A stretch of DNA of 64,000 nt. Source: Echinococcus granulosus. Its lineage: Eukaryota; Platyhelminthes; Cestoda; Cyclophyllidea; Taeniidae. This document shows, piece after piece, positions 63,082-64,000 of the stretch. Position numbers and translations under genes: made by a program. The stretch lies in contig NW_020170390.1 in NCBI RefSeq assembly GCF_000524195.1, positions 731,159 to 795,158 of the forward strand, written 5' to 3'. Each line of letters begins with the position of its first letter. The stretch's first letter is position 1. The notes beneath the pieces are model-generated. The model ran no database searches, was not told the DNA's origin, and saw only the letters and a list, made by a program, of their open reading frames with translations.

Positions 63082-64000
63082 TACCTGCATTACTTTTAGT
63101 CCATTCTTTTTAGATTTGTGACGATGAGGTTACAAGAGGGATTGAAAATTCCTAATATGATTCACTTATAAGGGTCTAATTTTATATTTTTTCTAATCTC
63201 AATTGGTAACGACCGAGATACAAGCGGACGTTTCCAAGTGGCTCTGATGGCCGACGGCTGGGGCGAAAAGTTTAGACGAGTTGGTTCGCATGCATCCCCT
63301 GCTTTTATTTAACGCCTCGTGCGGTGACATGACCCTTATTGTGGTGAGCGGTAATTTCGACACTTCCCTCTTGCAGGAATGCGATTAGATAAGAATGCGC
63401 CATTACTCTGTGCTATCGAGAGTAGATCTGATTTGCACTTCTCACCCAAGAGCGCCCAAACATCCATGTAAAGGTGTATTTGAAAGGGTGAAAGCAGGTG
63501 CTTTGGATTGAATAACACCATTGTTTCAGCAGCATTTCTTTAGTTTGACTATTTTAAGTGGGAACTCAATGATGAGAGTAATTCAAATCACTTAACCATA
63601 TAAGAAAAGCCTAATTCCGACACTTTCGCCAGGGGGATGGAATGCCTTAATTTTCATGACTGAAAAACACAAAGCGTCTATTGAATAAAGGTGAGCTGGT
63701 AGTCCAAAATACAGCTATTTATCCCAACGTTAAAAGTGGCTAGAGTGAAGGGTGTATGAAATTTAAAGTGTTGATGCATTCTTAAAACTTAGGTTAATTT
63801 ACGCCTATTTTTCTGGACATGCTTACTAGAAAGAGTCTAAGTGTCACCTTCACTTCATCTGCTTTTGTAATGCAGTACTTTTTCCAAGTTTGCAAGCCAT
63901 TTTAACTGCGACATCCTCAGGAGTAAGTTCAGAAGAGACGACAAGGTACTTGTCTCCGATGTCATGACGATGCCCCCTGTCTATAAAACTTTATTTTATT
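63082..64000. other. 3' region of the Ig-like gene
   Basis: Follows the stop codon of the receptor gene. An AATAAA at 63684-63689 is a candidate poly(A) signal about 600 bases downstream. No further gene was recognised before the end of the window. Confidence 0.45.

Overview
This is an AT-rich eukaryotic window with widely spaced genes, broken by two 100-base assembly gaps (30039-30138 and 61444-61543). It is not bacterial. Coding sequence is split by GT-AG introns, one of them only 34 bp and the others from 69 bp to about 4 kb. Very short introns next to long ones, plus the genes present (a flagellar CH-domain protein, a ZMYND11 homologue, an invertebrate-type neuropeptide receptor), suggest a flatworm, most likely a tapeworm. 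That assignment is inference. No diagnostic marker such as rRNA or mitochondrial sequence lies in the window.

Layout. 1-7.8 kb: no confident gene, one pair of diverged repeat copies, and one possible exon island near 5.9 kb. 7.86-8.68 kb (minus): an uninterrupted SPEF1 homologue with a CH domain and coiled coil. 10.7-14.2 kb (plus): a six-exon ZMYND11/BS69 homologue. All splice phases agree and the model gives 882 residues with PHD, bromodomain, PWWP, serine-rich linker, coiled coil and MYND. 14.9-15.2 kb (minus): a possible terminal exon. 15.2-34.9 kb: essentially gene-free, with several CpG-rich islands and decayed repeat-like blocks. 35.0-36.2 kb (minus): a three-exon gene for a 90-residue protein that is about 31% cysteine and 27% glycine. 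Its reading frame is not that of the longest local ORFs. 43.0-48.2 kb (plus): a two-exon rhodopsin-family peptide GPCR of 380 residues. 53.4-63.1 kb (plus): a multi-exon gene for a type I membrane protein with an Ig-like ectodomain, one transmembrane helix and a long cytoplasmic tail carrying ITIM-like, GRB2-like and PI3K-like tyrosine motifs. One of its introns holds, antisense, the remains of a DEAD-box RNA helicase most like DDX54/Dbp10.

The genes do not form an operon or pathway. The most noteworthy are the cysteine/glycine-rich protein and the Ig-like receptor. Neither could be assigned to a known family, and both were recovered only by joining exons across phases. The ZMYND11 homologue is well supported and has a changed residue in the histone-reading pocket of its PWWP domain.
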